The position numbers were made by a program, and so were the translations under genes. DNA of 7,578 nucleotides. Source: Alphaproteobacteria bacterium. GTDB taxonomy: Bacteria; Pseudomonadota; Alphaproteobacteria; GCA-2731375. Under the pieces are notes generated by a model that saw only the letters and a program-made list of their open reading frames with translations, was not told the origin of the DNA and searched no databases. Where the stretch lies: assembly GCA_030746295.1 (NCBI GenBank), contig JASLMY010000240.1:1-7578 (forward strand), given 5' to 3'. Below are positions 1 to 6,214 of this stretch, one piece after another; position 1 is the stretch's first letter; every line of letters begins with the position of its first letter.

Positions 1-1
1 C

Positions 2-1438
2 ATGGTGCCGCGCAAGGCAGCACCGGTGGTGCTGGTCGACGACGCGACAGGCCTGGCCGAGCGGGCGGCGGAGAAGCTGGCCGATTTCGGCTACACGGAC
101 ATCGCCATCCTGGACGGCGGCACGCCGGCCTGGGAGGCGGCGGGCTATGTGCTCTTCTCGGGCGTGCACGTGCCGAGCAAGGCCTTCGGCGAGTTCGTCG
201 AGCAGCAATACGGCACGCCGCACATCAGCGCCGACGCGCTGAACGCCAAGATGGCGGCGGGCGAGGATCTGGTGGTGCTCGACAGCCGCCCGATCGACGA
301 GTTTCAGAACATGTGCATCCCCACCGGCATCGACGTGCCCGGTGCCGAGCTCGCCTACCGGGTGCACGACTTGGCGCCGGCGGCGGAAACCCAGGTGGTG
401 GTCAACTGCGCCGGCCGCACCCGCTCGATCATCGGCGCGCAATCGCTGATCAACGCCGGCATCGCCAACCAGGTGGTGGCGCTGGAGAACGGCACCATGG
501 GCTGGCATCTCGCCGGCTATGAGCTGGAGCGCGGCGAGGAGCGAAGCTACGACGCCGTCTCCGCCGCCGCCGGGCCGCGCAACGAGGCCGTGATCGAGCG
601 GGTCAGCAAGCGCTTCGGCGTCGAGACCATCGACGCCGCGGGGCTTGCCCGCTGGCGGGACGAGGCCGAGGCACGGAGCCTCTACGTCCGCGACGGCCGC
701 AGCGCCGAGGAATACGCGGCCGGCCACCTGCCGGGCTCGGGCTGGGCGCCGGGCGGCCAGCTGGTGCAGGAGACCGAGACCTGGATGGCGACGCTGGGCG
801 CCCGCGTCGTGCTGATCGACGATGCCATGGTGCGCGCGGTGATGACCGCCTCGTGGCTGGTACAGATGGGCTGGGAGGAGGTCCGGGTGCTGACCGACCC
901 CTTCGATGGTGCGGCCCTCGAAAGCGGCCCGCCCCAGCGCAACCTGCCGCCGATCGCCGCCGCGGCCCAGGCCGAGATTTCGGCGGAAGCGCTGGCCGCC
1001 GCGCTCGAGGCGGGCGAGGCCGTGGTCGTCGATCTGGCGCCGAGCGCCGAGTACCGGGCCGGCCACATTGCCGGTGCCTGGTTCGCGATCCGGGCCCGCT
1101 TTCCGACCTCGCTCGCGCGCCTGCCGGGCACGGGCGCCATCGTCTTCACCTCGCCCGACGGCTTGCTGGCCAAGTTGGCGGCACCCGAGGCCTCCGAGCT
1201 GACGGCCAGGCCGGTCAAGGTCCTGGCCGGCGGCACCGAGGCCTGGCGGCAGGCGGGCTTGGACTTGGCCGAGGGGCCTGAGAACATGGCCGACGAGGCC
1301 GACGACGTCTGGTTGAAGCCCTACGAGACGGACGGCGACGTCGAGCAGCAGATGCGGAACTACCTGACCTGGGAGATCGACCTGGTCGACGCCATCGAGC
1401 GCGACGGCGACCATCGCTTCCGCGTCTTTCCAGCCTGA
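2..1438 (+). CDS. Multi-domain rhodanese-like sulfurtransferase, 5' end cut by window
   Basis: 478 codons are visible, holding four rhodanese folds in a row. Domain 1 (about 1-50) is only the C-terminal half, ending in LDGGTPAWEAAGY. Domain 2 (about 74-175) carries the only catalytic loop, CAGRTR, with Cys136. Domain 3 (about 207-297) and domain 4 (about 326-422) have Asp273 and Ser384 where the cysteine should be; domain 1 has Asp13. Rhodaneses move sulfane sulfur from donors such as thiosulfate to a thiophilic acceptor through a cysteine persulfide, so only domain 2 should be active; the others are probably structural or regulatory. No signal peptide can be judged. The ATG at base 2 is probably an internal Met: the protein begins mid-domain, and relatives I recall are about 50 residues longer. 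A tail of about 55 residues follows domain 4. The DadA-like gene starts 37 nt downstream on the same strand, so co-transcription is likely. The physiological sulfur donor is unknown. Confidence 0.9.
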   Translation: MVPRKAAPVVLVDDATGLAERAAEKLADFGYTDIAILDGGTPAWEAAGYVLFSGVHVPSKAFGEFVEQQYGTPHISADALNAKMAAGEDLVVLDSRPIDEFQNMCIPTGIDVPGAELAYRVHDLAPAAETQVVVNCAGRTRSIIGAQSLINAGIANQVVALENGTMGWHLAGYELERGEERSYDAVSAAAGPRNEAVIERVSKRFGVETIDAAGLARWRDEAEARSLYVRDGRSAEEYAAGHLPGSGWAPGGQLVQETETWMATLGARVVLIDDAMVRAVMTASWLVQMGWEEVRVLTDPFDGAALESGPPQRNLPPIAAAAQAEISAEALAAALEAGEAVVVDLAPSAEYRAGHIAGAWFAIRARFPTSLARLPGTGAIVFTSPDGLLAKLAAPEASELTARPVKVLAGGTEAWRQAGLDLAEGPENMADEADDVWLKPYETDGDVEQQMRNYLTWEIDLVDAIERDGDHRFRVFPA

Positions 1439-1463
1439 GGTCGGCCCGACAAAGACAACATAA

Positions 1464-1469
1464 AGGGGG
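1464..1469 (+). promoter_or_regulatory. Ribosome binding site of the DadA-like gene
   Basis: AGGGGG lies 6 nt upstream of the ATG at 1476. It is a good Shine-Dalgarno match and fixes that start. It sits in the 37-nt gap after the rhodanese stop codon, in which I see no promoter or terminator. Confidence 0.7.
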
Positions 1470-1475
1470 TGCGCG

Positions 1476-2732
1476 ATGAGCGAGAGCAATGCCCAGGAGC
1501 GGGGCGTCACCGTCCTCGGCGCCGGAATCGTCGGCATCTGCACCGCCCTCTACCTGCAGCGCGATGGCCGCGAGGTCACGCTGATCGACCGGGACGGGCC
1601 GGGCGAGGGCACCTCCTTCGGCAATGCCGGCATCATCGCTACCGGCTCGGTCAGCCCCATCGGCACGCCCGGCGTCATCAAGAAGGCGCCGAAGATGATG
1701 CTCGACCCGCTGGCGCCCTTGCGCGTCCGCTGGTCCTATTTGCCGCGGATCGCACCGTGGCTGCTGCGCATGCTCCGGGCCTCGACCCCGGCCCGGGTGG
1801 AGGAGATCTCGAAGGCGCTCGGCACCCTCTCCGGTCGAGCCCTGGTGGACTACGAGCCGCTCTTGGAGGCGGCCGGTGCCGGGCATCTGATCGGCCGGCT
1901 CGGCAGCCTCTACGTCTTCACCGACGCGGCCGAGTGGCGCGACGCGCAAGCCGACATCGAGCTTCGCCGCCGCCGCGGCATCGAGCTCGAGGTCCTGGAT
2001 CCGGCCGAGGTCAAGCAGATGCAGCCGGCACTGCGCTCGGACCTCGGCGGCGCCATCTTCATTCCCGGCGCCGGGCACTGTCTCAACCCGCTGGGCCTGA
2101 GCCAGGCGCTCGCGCGCCACTTCGTCGAGAGCGGCGGCCGGGTGCTGCAGGAGGAAGCGGTTGCGCTGGAGATGGGGCCGGAAGGGCCGACGCATCTCCG
2201 CACCAATGTCGGCAGCCACGAAATCGACGACCTAGTGCTCACCGCCGGTGCTTTCTCGCGTCGCTTCGTCCGCCAGTCGGGCAGCGACCTGCCGCTCGAC
2301 ACCGAGCGCGGCTACCACGTCCACCTGCCGAACCCGGGCATCGAGGTCCGCCTGCCGATGCTGCTTTCGGGCCGCGGCTTCGCGGTGACGCCGATGGAGA
2401 CCGGCTTGCGCTGCGCCGGCACGGTTGAATTCGGCGGCCTGGAGGCAGCACCCGACTACGCCCGCGCCGACGTCATCCTGCGCCAGGCCAAGGAACTGAT
2501 GCCGGGCCTTCAGGACGAAGGCGTCGAGCGCTGGATGGGGTATCGCCCCTCGATGCCGGACTCGCTGCCGGTGATCTCGGCCTCGCCGCGGCACCGCAAC
2601 CTCTTCTTCGCCTTCGGTCACGGTCATCTGGGGCTGACCCAGGCGGCCAGCACCGGCCGGCTGGTCGCCGATTTGGTGGCCGGCCGCGAGCCGACCATCG
2701 ACGTGGCGCCCTATCGCGCCGACCGATTCTGA
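1476..2732 (+). CDS. DadA-like FAD-dependent amino-acid dehydrogenase/oxidase
   Basis: A 418-residue protein of the DAO (D-amino-acid oxidase/DadA) superfamily. The N-terminal Rossmann motif GAGIVG is at 15-20, with Asp38 at the end of the second strand to bind the FAD ribose. GTSFGNAG at 45-52 is the typical DadA-type flavin loop. TERGYH at 276-281, WMGYRPSMPDSLPVI at 353-367 and FGHGHLGLTQAASTG at 380-394 are the C-terminal substrate and flavin segments of the family. The length matches DadA (about 410-430). DadA enzymes oxidise D-amino acids to 2-oxo acids and ammonia, passing electrons to the respiratory chain; relatives act on hydroxyproline, glycine or sarcosine, so the substrate is not settled. 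There is no cleavable signal peptide; the enzyme should be cytoplasmic or loosely membrane-associated. The ATG at 1476 has a good ribosome binding site. The gene probably follows the rhodanese gene in one transcript. I do not use the symbol dadA because orthology cannot be shown. Confidence 0.9.
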   Translation: MSESNAQERGVTVLGAGIVGICTALYLQRDGREVTLIDRDGPGEGTSFGNAGIIATGSVSPIGTPGVIKKAPKMMLDPLAPLRVRWSYLPRIAPWLLRMLRASTPARVEEISKALGTLSGRALVDYEPLLEAAGAGHLIGRLGSLYVFTDAAEWRDAQADIELRRRRGIELEVLDPAEVKQMQPALRSDLGGAIFIPGAGHCLNPLGLSQALARHFVESGGRVLQEEAVALEMGPEGPTHLRTNVGSHEIDDLVLTAGAFSRRFVRQSGSDLPLDTERGYHVHLPNPGIEVRLPMLLSGRGFAVTPMETGLRCAGTVEFGGLEAAPDYARADVILRQAKELMPGLQDEGVERWMGYRPSMPDSLPVISASPRHRNLFFAFGHGHLGLTQAASTGRLVADLVAGREPTIDVAPYRADRF

Positions 2733-2771
2733 CCGCGGCTCGAAGCCTGAGACCGGCGTCGCCCAGTCTGC

Positions 2772-2777
2772 TAAGAT
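2772..2777 (+). promoter_or_regulatory. Possible -10 element of the thermonuclease gene (TAAGAT)
   Basis: TAAGAT matches four of six bases of the TATAAT consensus and fits TANNNT. It ends 6 nt before the ATG at 2784, and no Shine-Dalgarno sequence is visible before that ATG. Transcription would start at or next to the A of the ATG, giving a leaderless mRNA. No convincing -35 is present (CTGAGA at 2747-2752 is weak and 19 bp away). This is inference from spacing; it could be chance. Confidence 0.25.
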
Positions 2778-2783
2778 CGCGGC

Positions 2784-3398
2784 ATGCGATATCTGATCGT
2801 CGTCCTCGCCCTCCTACCCTCGTTGGCGCTGGCCCAGATCTCGGGCAAGGCCACCGTCGTCGACGGCGACACGATCGAGATCGGCGGCGCGCTCGTCCGC
2901 CTGCACGGCATCGATGCGCCCGAGCTGGCCCAGGCCTGCGAGCATCTGGGCCAGCCCTGGCCCTGCGGTAGCGAGGCCCGTGGCGTGCTCGAGCGGATCA
3001 TCGCCTCGCGCACCGTCACCTGCCGGGCGGACGGCCGCTGCCGGATCGGCCCGGAGGACCTGAATGCCGAGATGGTGGTCACCGGCATGGCGCTGGCCGA
3101 TCCCGACGGCGGCGACGCCTACGCGGCCCTGGAGGAATTGGCCAGGGTGGCCGGCCGCGGCCTCTGGGCCGGGCGCTTCACCGCGCCCTGGGACTGGCGC
3201 GCCGGCGAGCGGCTGGCGCCGGCGACGGCGGCGGAACGCTGCCGGATCAAGGGCGATATCCCGGCCGGAGGGCGGCGCACCTACTATGTCCCCGGCGAGC
3301 CTGGCTACGAGGCGGTCGAGATCGATGCGGCACGGGGCGAGCGCTGGTTCTGCACCGAGATGGAGGCGATCCGCGCCGGCTGGTGGAAGCGGCGCTGA
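2784..3398 (+). CDS. Secreted thermonuclease (SNase-fold) with C-terminal Cys-rich module
   Basis: A 204-residue exported nuclease-like protein. Residues 1-17 form a Sec signal peptide with hydrophobic core LIVVLALLPSLALA and likely cleavage after ALA (17/18). The SNase (OB-fold) domain spans about 21-140: VVDGDT (25-30), VRLHGIDAPE (38-47), CGSEAR (61-66), DLNAEMV (92-98) and GRGLWAG (124-130). By comparison with staphylococcal nuclease, Asp29, Arg39, Asp44 and Glu47 match D21, R35, D40 and E43. The strand that normally reads DRYGR and supplies R87 is not recognisable; the protein runs from TC (79-80) almost directly into the RC-x(5)-DLN segment, about a dozen residues short. The C-terminal module (CRIKGDI at 153-159, YYVPG 167-171, GERWFC 185-190, AGWW 198-201) recurs in alphaproteobacterial thermonucleases. 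Six cysteines lie in the mature part, consistent with periplasmic disulfides. The expected reaction is Ca2+-dependent phosphodiester hydrolysis, but activity is uncertain given the missing strand. Confidence 0.88.
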   Translation: MRYLIVVLALLPSLALAQISGKATVVDGDTIEIGGALVRLHGIDAPELAQACEHLGQPWPCGSEARGVLERIIASRTVTCRADGRCRIGPEDLNAEMVVTGMALADPDGGDAYAALEELARVAGRGLWAGRFTAPWDWRAGERLAPATAAERCRIKGDIPAGGRRTYYVPGEPGYEAVEIDAARGERWFCTEMEAIRAGWWKRR

Positions 3399-3521
3399 CG
3401 GTGCCTCGACGGCAGCCGTTGATGCGGGTCAACGACCCGGACGGCGAAATCGATATTGCTTGTCCGACGTCCCCTACCGGGACAGGTCCGGCCGATGCCC
3501 GGGCCCGATGATGCGCTTGAC
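3399..3521 (+). promoter_or_regulatory. groEL upstream region with two competing hairpins
   Basis: The gap between the nuclease stop and the groEL ribosome binding site contains two perfect 6-bp stems sharing one segment. Stem A pairs CGTTGA (3417-3422) with TCAACG (3429-3434). Stem B pairs CGGGTC (3425-3430) with GACCCG (3434-3439). They cannot form together. No T-run follows, so neither is a classic intrinsic terminator. I looked for the CIRCE element (TTAGCACTC-N9-GAGTGCTAA) and for a heat-shock sigma promoter with acceptable spacing and found neither. A GATATT at 3452-3457 could be a -10 but has no good -35. The groEL promoter must lie here or upstream, but I cannot place it. Confidence 0.3.
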
Positions 3522-3527
3522 GGGAGG
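3522..3527 (+). promoter_or_regulatory. Ribosome binding site that fixes the groEL start
   Basis: GGGAGG lies 9 nt before the ATG at 3537, which begins [13 protein letters not shown], the canonical GroEL N-terminus. The frame stays open upstream to a TTG at 3456, but the 27 extra residues resemble nothing in GroEL and lack a ribosome binding site. Confidence 0.75.
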
Positions 3528-3536
3528 TCTTCGAGA

Positions 3537-5165
3537 ATGGCGGCGAAAGAGATCAAATACGCGGACGAGGCCCGCGAGCGGATGCTCGCCGGCATGGCGA
3601 TCCTGGCCAACGCGGTCAAGGCGACGCTGGGGCCGAAAGGCCGCAACGTCCTGATCGAAAAGTCCTTCGGCGCACCGCAGATGACCAAGGACGGCGTCTC
3701 GGTCGCCAAGCAGATCGAGCTTTCCGACAAGTTCGAGAACATGGGCGCCAGGCTCCTGACCGAGGTCGCCTCGCGTGCCAGCGACGAGGCCGGCGACGGC
3801 ACCACAACGGCGACGATCCTGGCCGAGGGCATTGTCCACGAAGGCATCCGTGCGGTCGCGGCAGGCATGAACCCGATGGATCTCAAGCGCGGCATCGACC
3901 GCGCCGTCGACGTCGTCGTCGAGGATTTGAACCGGCGTTCGAGCCGGATCGCCGAGCATGGCGAGATCGCCCAGGTCGGCACCATTTCGGCCAACGGCGA
4001 GGTCGCGATCGGCGAGATCATCGCCGAGGCGATGGCGCGGGTCGGCCGCGAGGGCGCGATCACGGTCGAGGAGGCGACCGGCCTCGAGACCGAGCTCGAC
4101 GTCGTCGAGGGCATGCAGTTCGACCGCGGCTATCTCTCGCCCTATTTCGCCACCGATGCCGCCACGATGTCGGCCGACCTGGAGGACCCCTTCATCCTCG
4201 TTCACGAGGCCAAGCTCTCCAGCCTGCAGGCGTTGCTGCCGTTGCTGGAAGCGGTGGTGAAGACCAACCGGCCGTTGCTGATCATCGCCGAGGACGTCGA
4301 GGGCGAGGCGTTGGCGACGCTGGTCGTCAACAAGCTTCGCGGCGGCCTCAAGGTGGTGGCGGTGAAGGCGCCCGGCTTCGGCGATCGCCGCAAGGAGATG
4401 CTGGCCGACATCGCCATCCTGACCGGCGCCCAGGTGGTCTCGGAAGATCTCGGCATCAAGCTCGAGAACGTCACCACCGAGATGCTGGGCCGAGCCACCC
4501 GCATCACCGTCGACAAGGACGACACCACCATCGTCGGCGGCACCGGCGTCAAGGCCGACATCGACGGCCGTTGCGGTCAGATCCGGGCCCAGATCGAGGA
4601 AACCACGTCGGACTACGACCGCGAGAAGCTACAGGAACGCTTGGCCAAGCTCGCCGGCGGTGTGGCGGTGATCAAGGTCGGCGGCGCCAGCGAGCTCGAA
4701 GTCAAGGAGCGCAAGGATCGGGTCGACGACGCGCTGAGCGCCACTCGGGCCGCGGTCGAGGAAGGCATCGTCGCCGGCGGTGGCGTCGCCCTCCTCTACG
4801 CCACGCGGGCCCTGGGGGCGCTGAAGCCCGCCAATAGCGACCAGCGCACCGGCGTCGACATCGTTCGCCGGGCGCTGGAATGGCCGACCCGGCAGCTGGC
4901 CGAGAACGCCGGTATCGACGGTGCCGTGGTCGCCAACCGGCTTTTGGAGCAGGACGACCCGAATTTCGGCTTCGACGCCCAGATCGAGGAATACCGCGAC
5001 CTCGTCGAGGCCGGCATCGTCGATCCGACCAAGGTGGTGCGGATCGCCCTCCAGGACGCCGCCTCGATCGCCGGCTTGCTGATCACCACCGAGGCCTTGG
5101 TGGCGGATGCACCGAGCGACGACGAGGCACACGACCATGGCCACGCCCACGGCATGGGCATGTAG
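3537..5165 (+). CDS. groEL: 60-kDa chaperonin GroEL (orphan copy with His-x-His tail)
   Basis: A 542-residue group I chaperonin that, with GroES, folds non-native proteins in an ATP-driven double-ring cage in the cytoplasm. It is colinear with E. coli GroEL. The ATP-binding loop LGPKGRNV is at 31-38, GDGTTTA at 86-92 with Asp87, and VDDAL at 396-400 with catalytic Asp398. The family signature [12 protein letters not shown] is at 405-416. Apical substrate and GroES contacts such as YLSPYF (199-204) are kept. The usual C-terminal GGM repeats are replaced by a short tail with His at 532, 534, 536 and 538, ending GMGM. No groES lies upstream: the preceding 138 nt cannot encode one, and the gene beyond is a nuclease. 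Downstream is a convergent dioxygenase. This is probably an additional, monocistronic copy that relies on a groES elsewhere; many alphaproteobacteria carry several groEL genes. Whether it is the housekeeping copy cannot be told from this window. Confidence 0.97.
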   Translation: MAAKEIKYADEARERMLAGMAILANAVKATLGPKGRNVLIEKSFGAPQMTKDGVSVAKQIELSDKFENMGARLLTEVASRASDEAGDGTTTATILAEGIVHEGIRAVAAGMNPMDLKRGIDRAVDVVVEDLNRRSSRIAEHGEIAQVGTISANGEVAIGEIIAEAMARVGREGAITVEEATGLETELDVVEGMQFDRGYLSPYFATDAATMSADLEDPFILVHEAKLSSLQALLPLLEAVVKTNRPLLIIAEDVEGEALATLVVNKLRGGLKVVAVKAPGFGDRRKEMLADIAILTGAQVVSEDLGIKLENVTTEMLGRATRITVDKDDTTIVGGTGVKADIDGRCGQIRAQIEETTSDYDREKLQERLAKLAGGVAVIKVGGASELEVKERKDRVDDALSATRAAVEEGIVAGGGVALLYATRALGALKPANSDQRTGVDIVRRALEWPTRQLAENAGIDGAVVANRLLEQDDPNFGFDAQIEEYRDLVEAGIVDPTKVVRIALQDAASIAGLLITTEALVADAPSDDEAHDHGHAHGMGM

Positions 5166-5205
5166 GGGTCGGCGTCGAGAGGGCGGGCCGGCGCCGCCTA
5201 GACCC
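5166..5205. terminator. Nested hairpin in the convergent groEL/dioxygenase junction
   Basis: The two genes converge with 32 nt between their stop codons. GGGTC (5166-5170) can pair with GACCC (5201-5205), and inside it GGCGG (5182-5186) with CCGCC (5194-5198). The structure spans the dioxygenase stop codon and could act in both directions. There is no T-tract on either side, so it is a weak candidate for intrinsic termination; it may only stabilise mRNA 3' ends. Confidence 0.3.
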
Positions 5206-5956
5206 GATAGGCGTAGTCTTTGTCGGCCTGGCGGTCGATATCGGGCGGGTGGGTCTCGAACTTGTCGGCGTAATACTCGGCCAAGTGGTCGCCGGCCGAG
5301 GCCGCGTTGTAGGTGGCGAAGTAGATCCGCCGGGTGGACTGGCTCCGGTTCGGTTCGGAACGGTGCGGAGCGTAGGAATCGAAGAAGACGACGTCGCCCG
5401 GCCGGGTCGGGTAGGAGACGAAGTCCATGTCCTTCATGTCCTCTTCCGTCAACGGCTCCCATTCGCGAAAGAGGCCCTGCTTGTGGTGCCCGGCGGCCAG
5501 TTTCAGGCAGCCGTTCTCCGCCGTCGATTCGTCGATCGAGACCAGCACGGAGATGTAGTAGTCGCCGTATTTCCACCAACCGGCCTGGGAATCCTGGTGT
5601 GGCGTGTAACCGTCGCCGCCTGGCATCTTGAAGTTGATCTTTTCCTTGAAGAGCACCGCTTTCTCGCCGAGGAGCTGCGCTACCGGCGCCTGCAGGGCCG
5701 CGCTCAGCTCGGCAAAGCCGTCGTGAAAGGGCGAGATGTTCTCGATCCTGGAGACGATCTCATGGTCGGCGTCGATCAGGCTTTTCTCGTGGTAGACCCA
5801 GTGCTTGCCCGATTCCTCGGGCCGGGCCGCCAATTCCCGGGTCCAGGCCTCGATCTGAGCCATCTCGTCGGCATCGAAGCCGTGCGGCAGCACGACAAAG
5901 CCGTCGCGGTGAAAGGCCTCGATCTGCTCTTCCGACAGGCGCGGTTCCTTCAGCAT
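5198..5956 (-). CDS. PhyH-family Fe(II)/2-oxoglutarate dioxygenase
   Basis: A 252-residue cytoplasmic protein of the phytanoyl-CoA dioxygenase (PhyH) family. The N-terminal FHRDGFVVLPHGF (15-27) is the usual PhyH opening. The iron facial triad is His120 and Asp122 (PHQDSQAGW, 119-127) plus His198 (FFDSYAPHRSEP, 191-202); Arg209 or Arg210 should bind the 2-oxoglutarate carboxylate. Family enzymes hydroxylate small substrates using O2 and 2-oxoglutarate, releasing succinate and CO2. Known substrates include phytanoyl-CoA, ectoine and 2-aminoethylphosphonate (PhnY); I cannot assign one here, and no phnZ-like partner is in the window. The ATG at 5956 is chosen because AGGGGAG lies 6 nt upstream. 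An ATG two codons earlier (5962) abuts that site, and a further upstream start at 6013 adds residues unlike the family. The length is ordinary. It diverges from an ABC substrate-binding protein gene 258 nt away, which suggests the enzyme acts on an imported compound. Confidence 0.88.
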   Translation of the reverse strand: MLKEPRLSEEQIEAFHRDGFVVLPHGFDADEMAQIEAWTRELAARPEESGKHWVYHEKSLIDADHEIVSRIENISPFHDGFAELSAALQAPVAQLLGEKAVLFKEKINFKMPGGDGYTPHQDSQAGWWKYGDYYISVLVSIDESTAENGCLKLAAGHHKQGLFREWEPLTEEDMKDMDFVSYPTRPGDVVFFDSYAPHRSEPNRSQSTRRIYFATYNAASAGDHLAEYYADKFETHPPDIDRQADKDYAYRV

Positions 5957-5962
5957 CCCCAT

Positions 5963-5969
5963 CTCCCCT
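5963..5969 (-). promoter_or_regulatory. Ribosome binding site that decides the dioxygenase start
   Basis: Read on the minus strand, AGGGGAG is 6 nt before the ATG at 5956. It directly touches the alternative ATG at 5962, which would leave no spacer. The downstream ATG is therefore preferred. Confidence 0.65.
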
Positions 5970-6035
5970 CTGGGCGCCCGCTCAAGCCGAAGGGCGCACG
6001 CCAACCTTCGCACCCGGCGGACGCGATTCGCCCTC

Positions 6036-6063
6036 TCTATATCCGACTGGAGTCGGCTCGCAA
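6036..6063 (-). promoter_or_regulatory. Candidate sigma-70 type promoter of the dioxygenase gene
   Basis: On the minus strand, TTGCGA (6058-6063, four of six matches to TTGACA) is followed after 16 bp by TATAGA (6036-6041, four of six matches to TATAAT). The predicted transcript starts near 6029, giving a leader of about 70 nt. The area around it is locally richer in A and T than the surrounding DNA. The spacer holds the perfect dyad listed separately. Moderate confidence: both hexamers are imperfect, but the spacing and position are right. Confidence 0.4.
6043..6056. promoter_or_regulatory. 14-bp perfect dyad, possible operator
   Basis: CCGACT-GG-AGTCGG is a perfect inverted repeat with 6-bp arms and a 2-bp centre. 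It lies wholly within the 16-bp spacer between the candidate -35 and -10 of the dioxygenase promoter. A dimeric repressor bound here would block RNA polymerase. No regulator gene is visible in the window. As a hairpin it has only a 2-nt loop and no T-run, so it is an unlikely terminator. Confidence 0.4.
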
Positions 6064-6131
6064 CTGATTAGGATCAAGCGCGGAGGGGCCTGCCGGGCTT
6101 CTCGTCTTCGGCGCTGCCGGCATGGTAGCAT

Positions 6132-6162
6132 TTGGCGTTTGCCCCAATTGCGGAGGTATAAT
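6132..6162 (+). promoter_or_regulatory. Candidate promoter of the substrate-binding protein gene
   Basis: A perfect TATAAT at 6157-6162 stands out in this GC-rich DNA. The best -35 is TTGGCG at 6132-6137 (four of six matches), separated by a long 19-bp spacer. The predicted start is near 6169, giving a leader of about 45 nt with a ribosome binding site near its end. An imperfect TTGG...CCAA dyad (6132-6147) overlaps the -35 and might bind a regulator, but it is short. Confidence 0.45.
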
Positions 6163-6203
6163 CAACCGTCGGCCGGGTCATGCGCCGGATCTGAGCTAGG
6201 GAA

Positions 6204-6208
6204 GAGGA
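6204..6208 (+). promoter_or_regulatory. Ribosome binding site for the GTG start of the binding-protein gene
   Basis: GAGGA lies 6 nt before the GTG at 6215. An in-frame TAG at 6197-6199 closes the frame immediately upstream, so GTG is the only well-placed start. The next in-frame ATG, at 6302, would delete the twin-arginine motif. Confidence 0.65.
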
Positions 6209-6214
6209 ACCTTC

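Noticed and set aside
1215..2219. Long minus-strand open frame (334 codons) across the rhodanese/DadA-like junction
   Set aside because: It overlaps two well-supported genes, spans their boundary, and has a low-complexity Arg/Pro/Ser-rich end typical of GC-rich antisense frames.
3456..3536. N-terminal extension of GroEL from a TTG at 3456
   Set aside because: The 27 extra residues have no counterpart in GroEL, and the ATG at 3537 gives the canonical MAAKE start with GGGAGG 9 nt upstream.
3399..3536. Heat-shock control (CIRCE or sigma-32 promoter) for groEL
   Set aside because: No TTAGCACTC/GAGTGCTAA pair is present. The only sigma-32-like words (CTTGTCC and CCCCTAC near 3459-3477) are about 5 bp apart, far too close for a promoter.
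5957..6013. Upstream starts for the dioxygenase at 6013 or 5962
   Set aside because: The 6013 start adds Arg-rich residues unlike the PhyH N-terminus. The 5962 ATG touches the Shine-Dalgarno sequence, while the ATG at 5956 is ideally spaced.
4629..6067. Open frames opposite the groEL 3' end (minus, 4629-5579) and opposite the dioxygenase (plus, 4880-6067)
   Set aside because: Both are antisense or out-of-frame to clear family members and run through the convergent junction. No motif, ribosome binding site or domain supports them.
6090..6120. Direct repeat CTGCCGG at 6090-6096 and 6114-6120
   Set aside because: Seven-base GC-rich repeats are expected by chance here, and the copies flank nothing recognisable.
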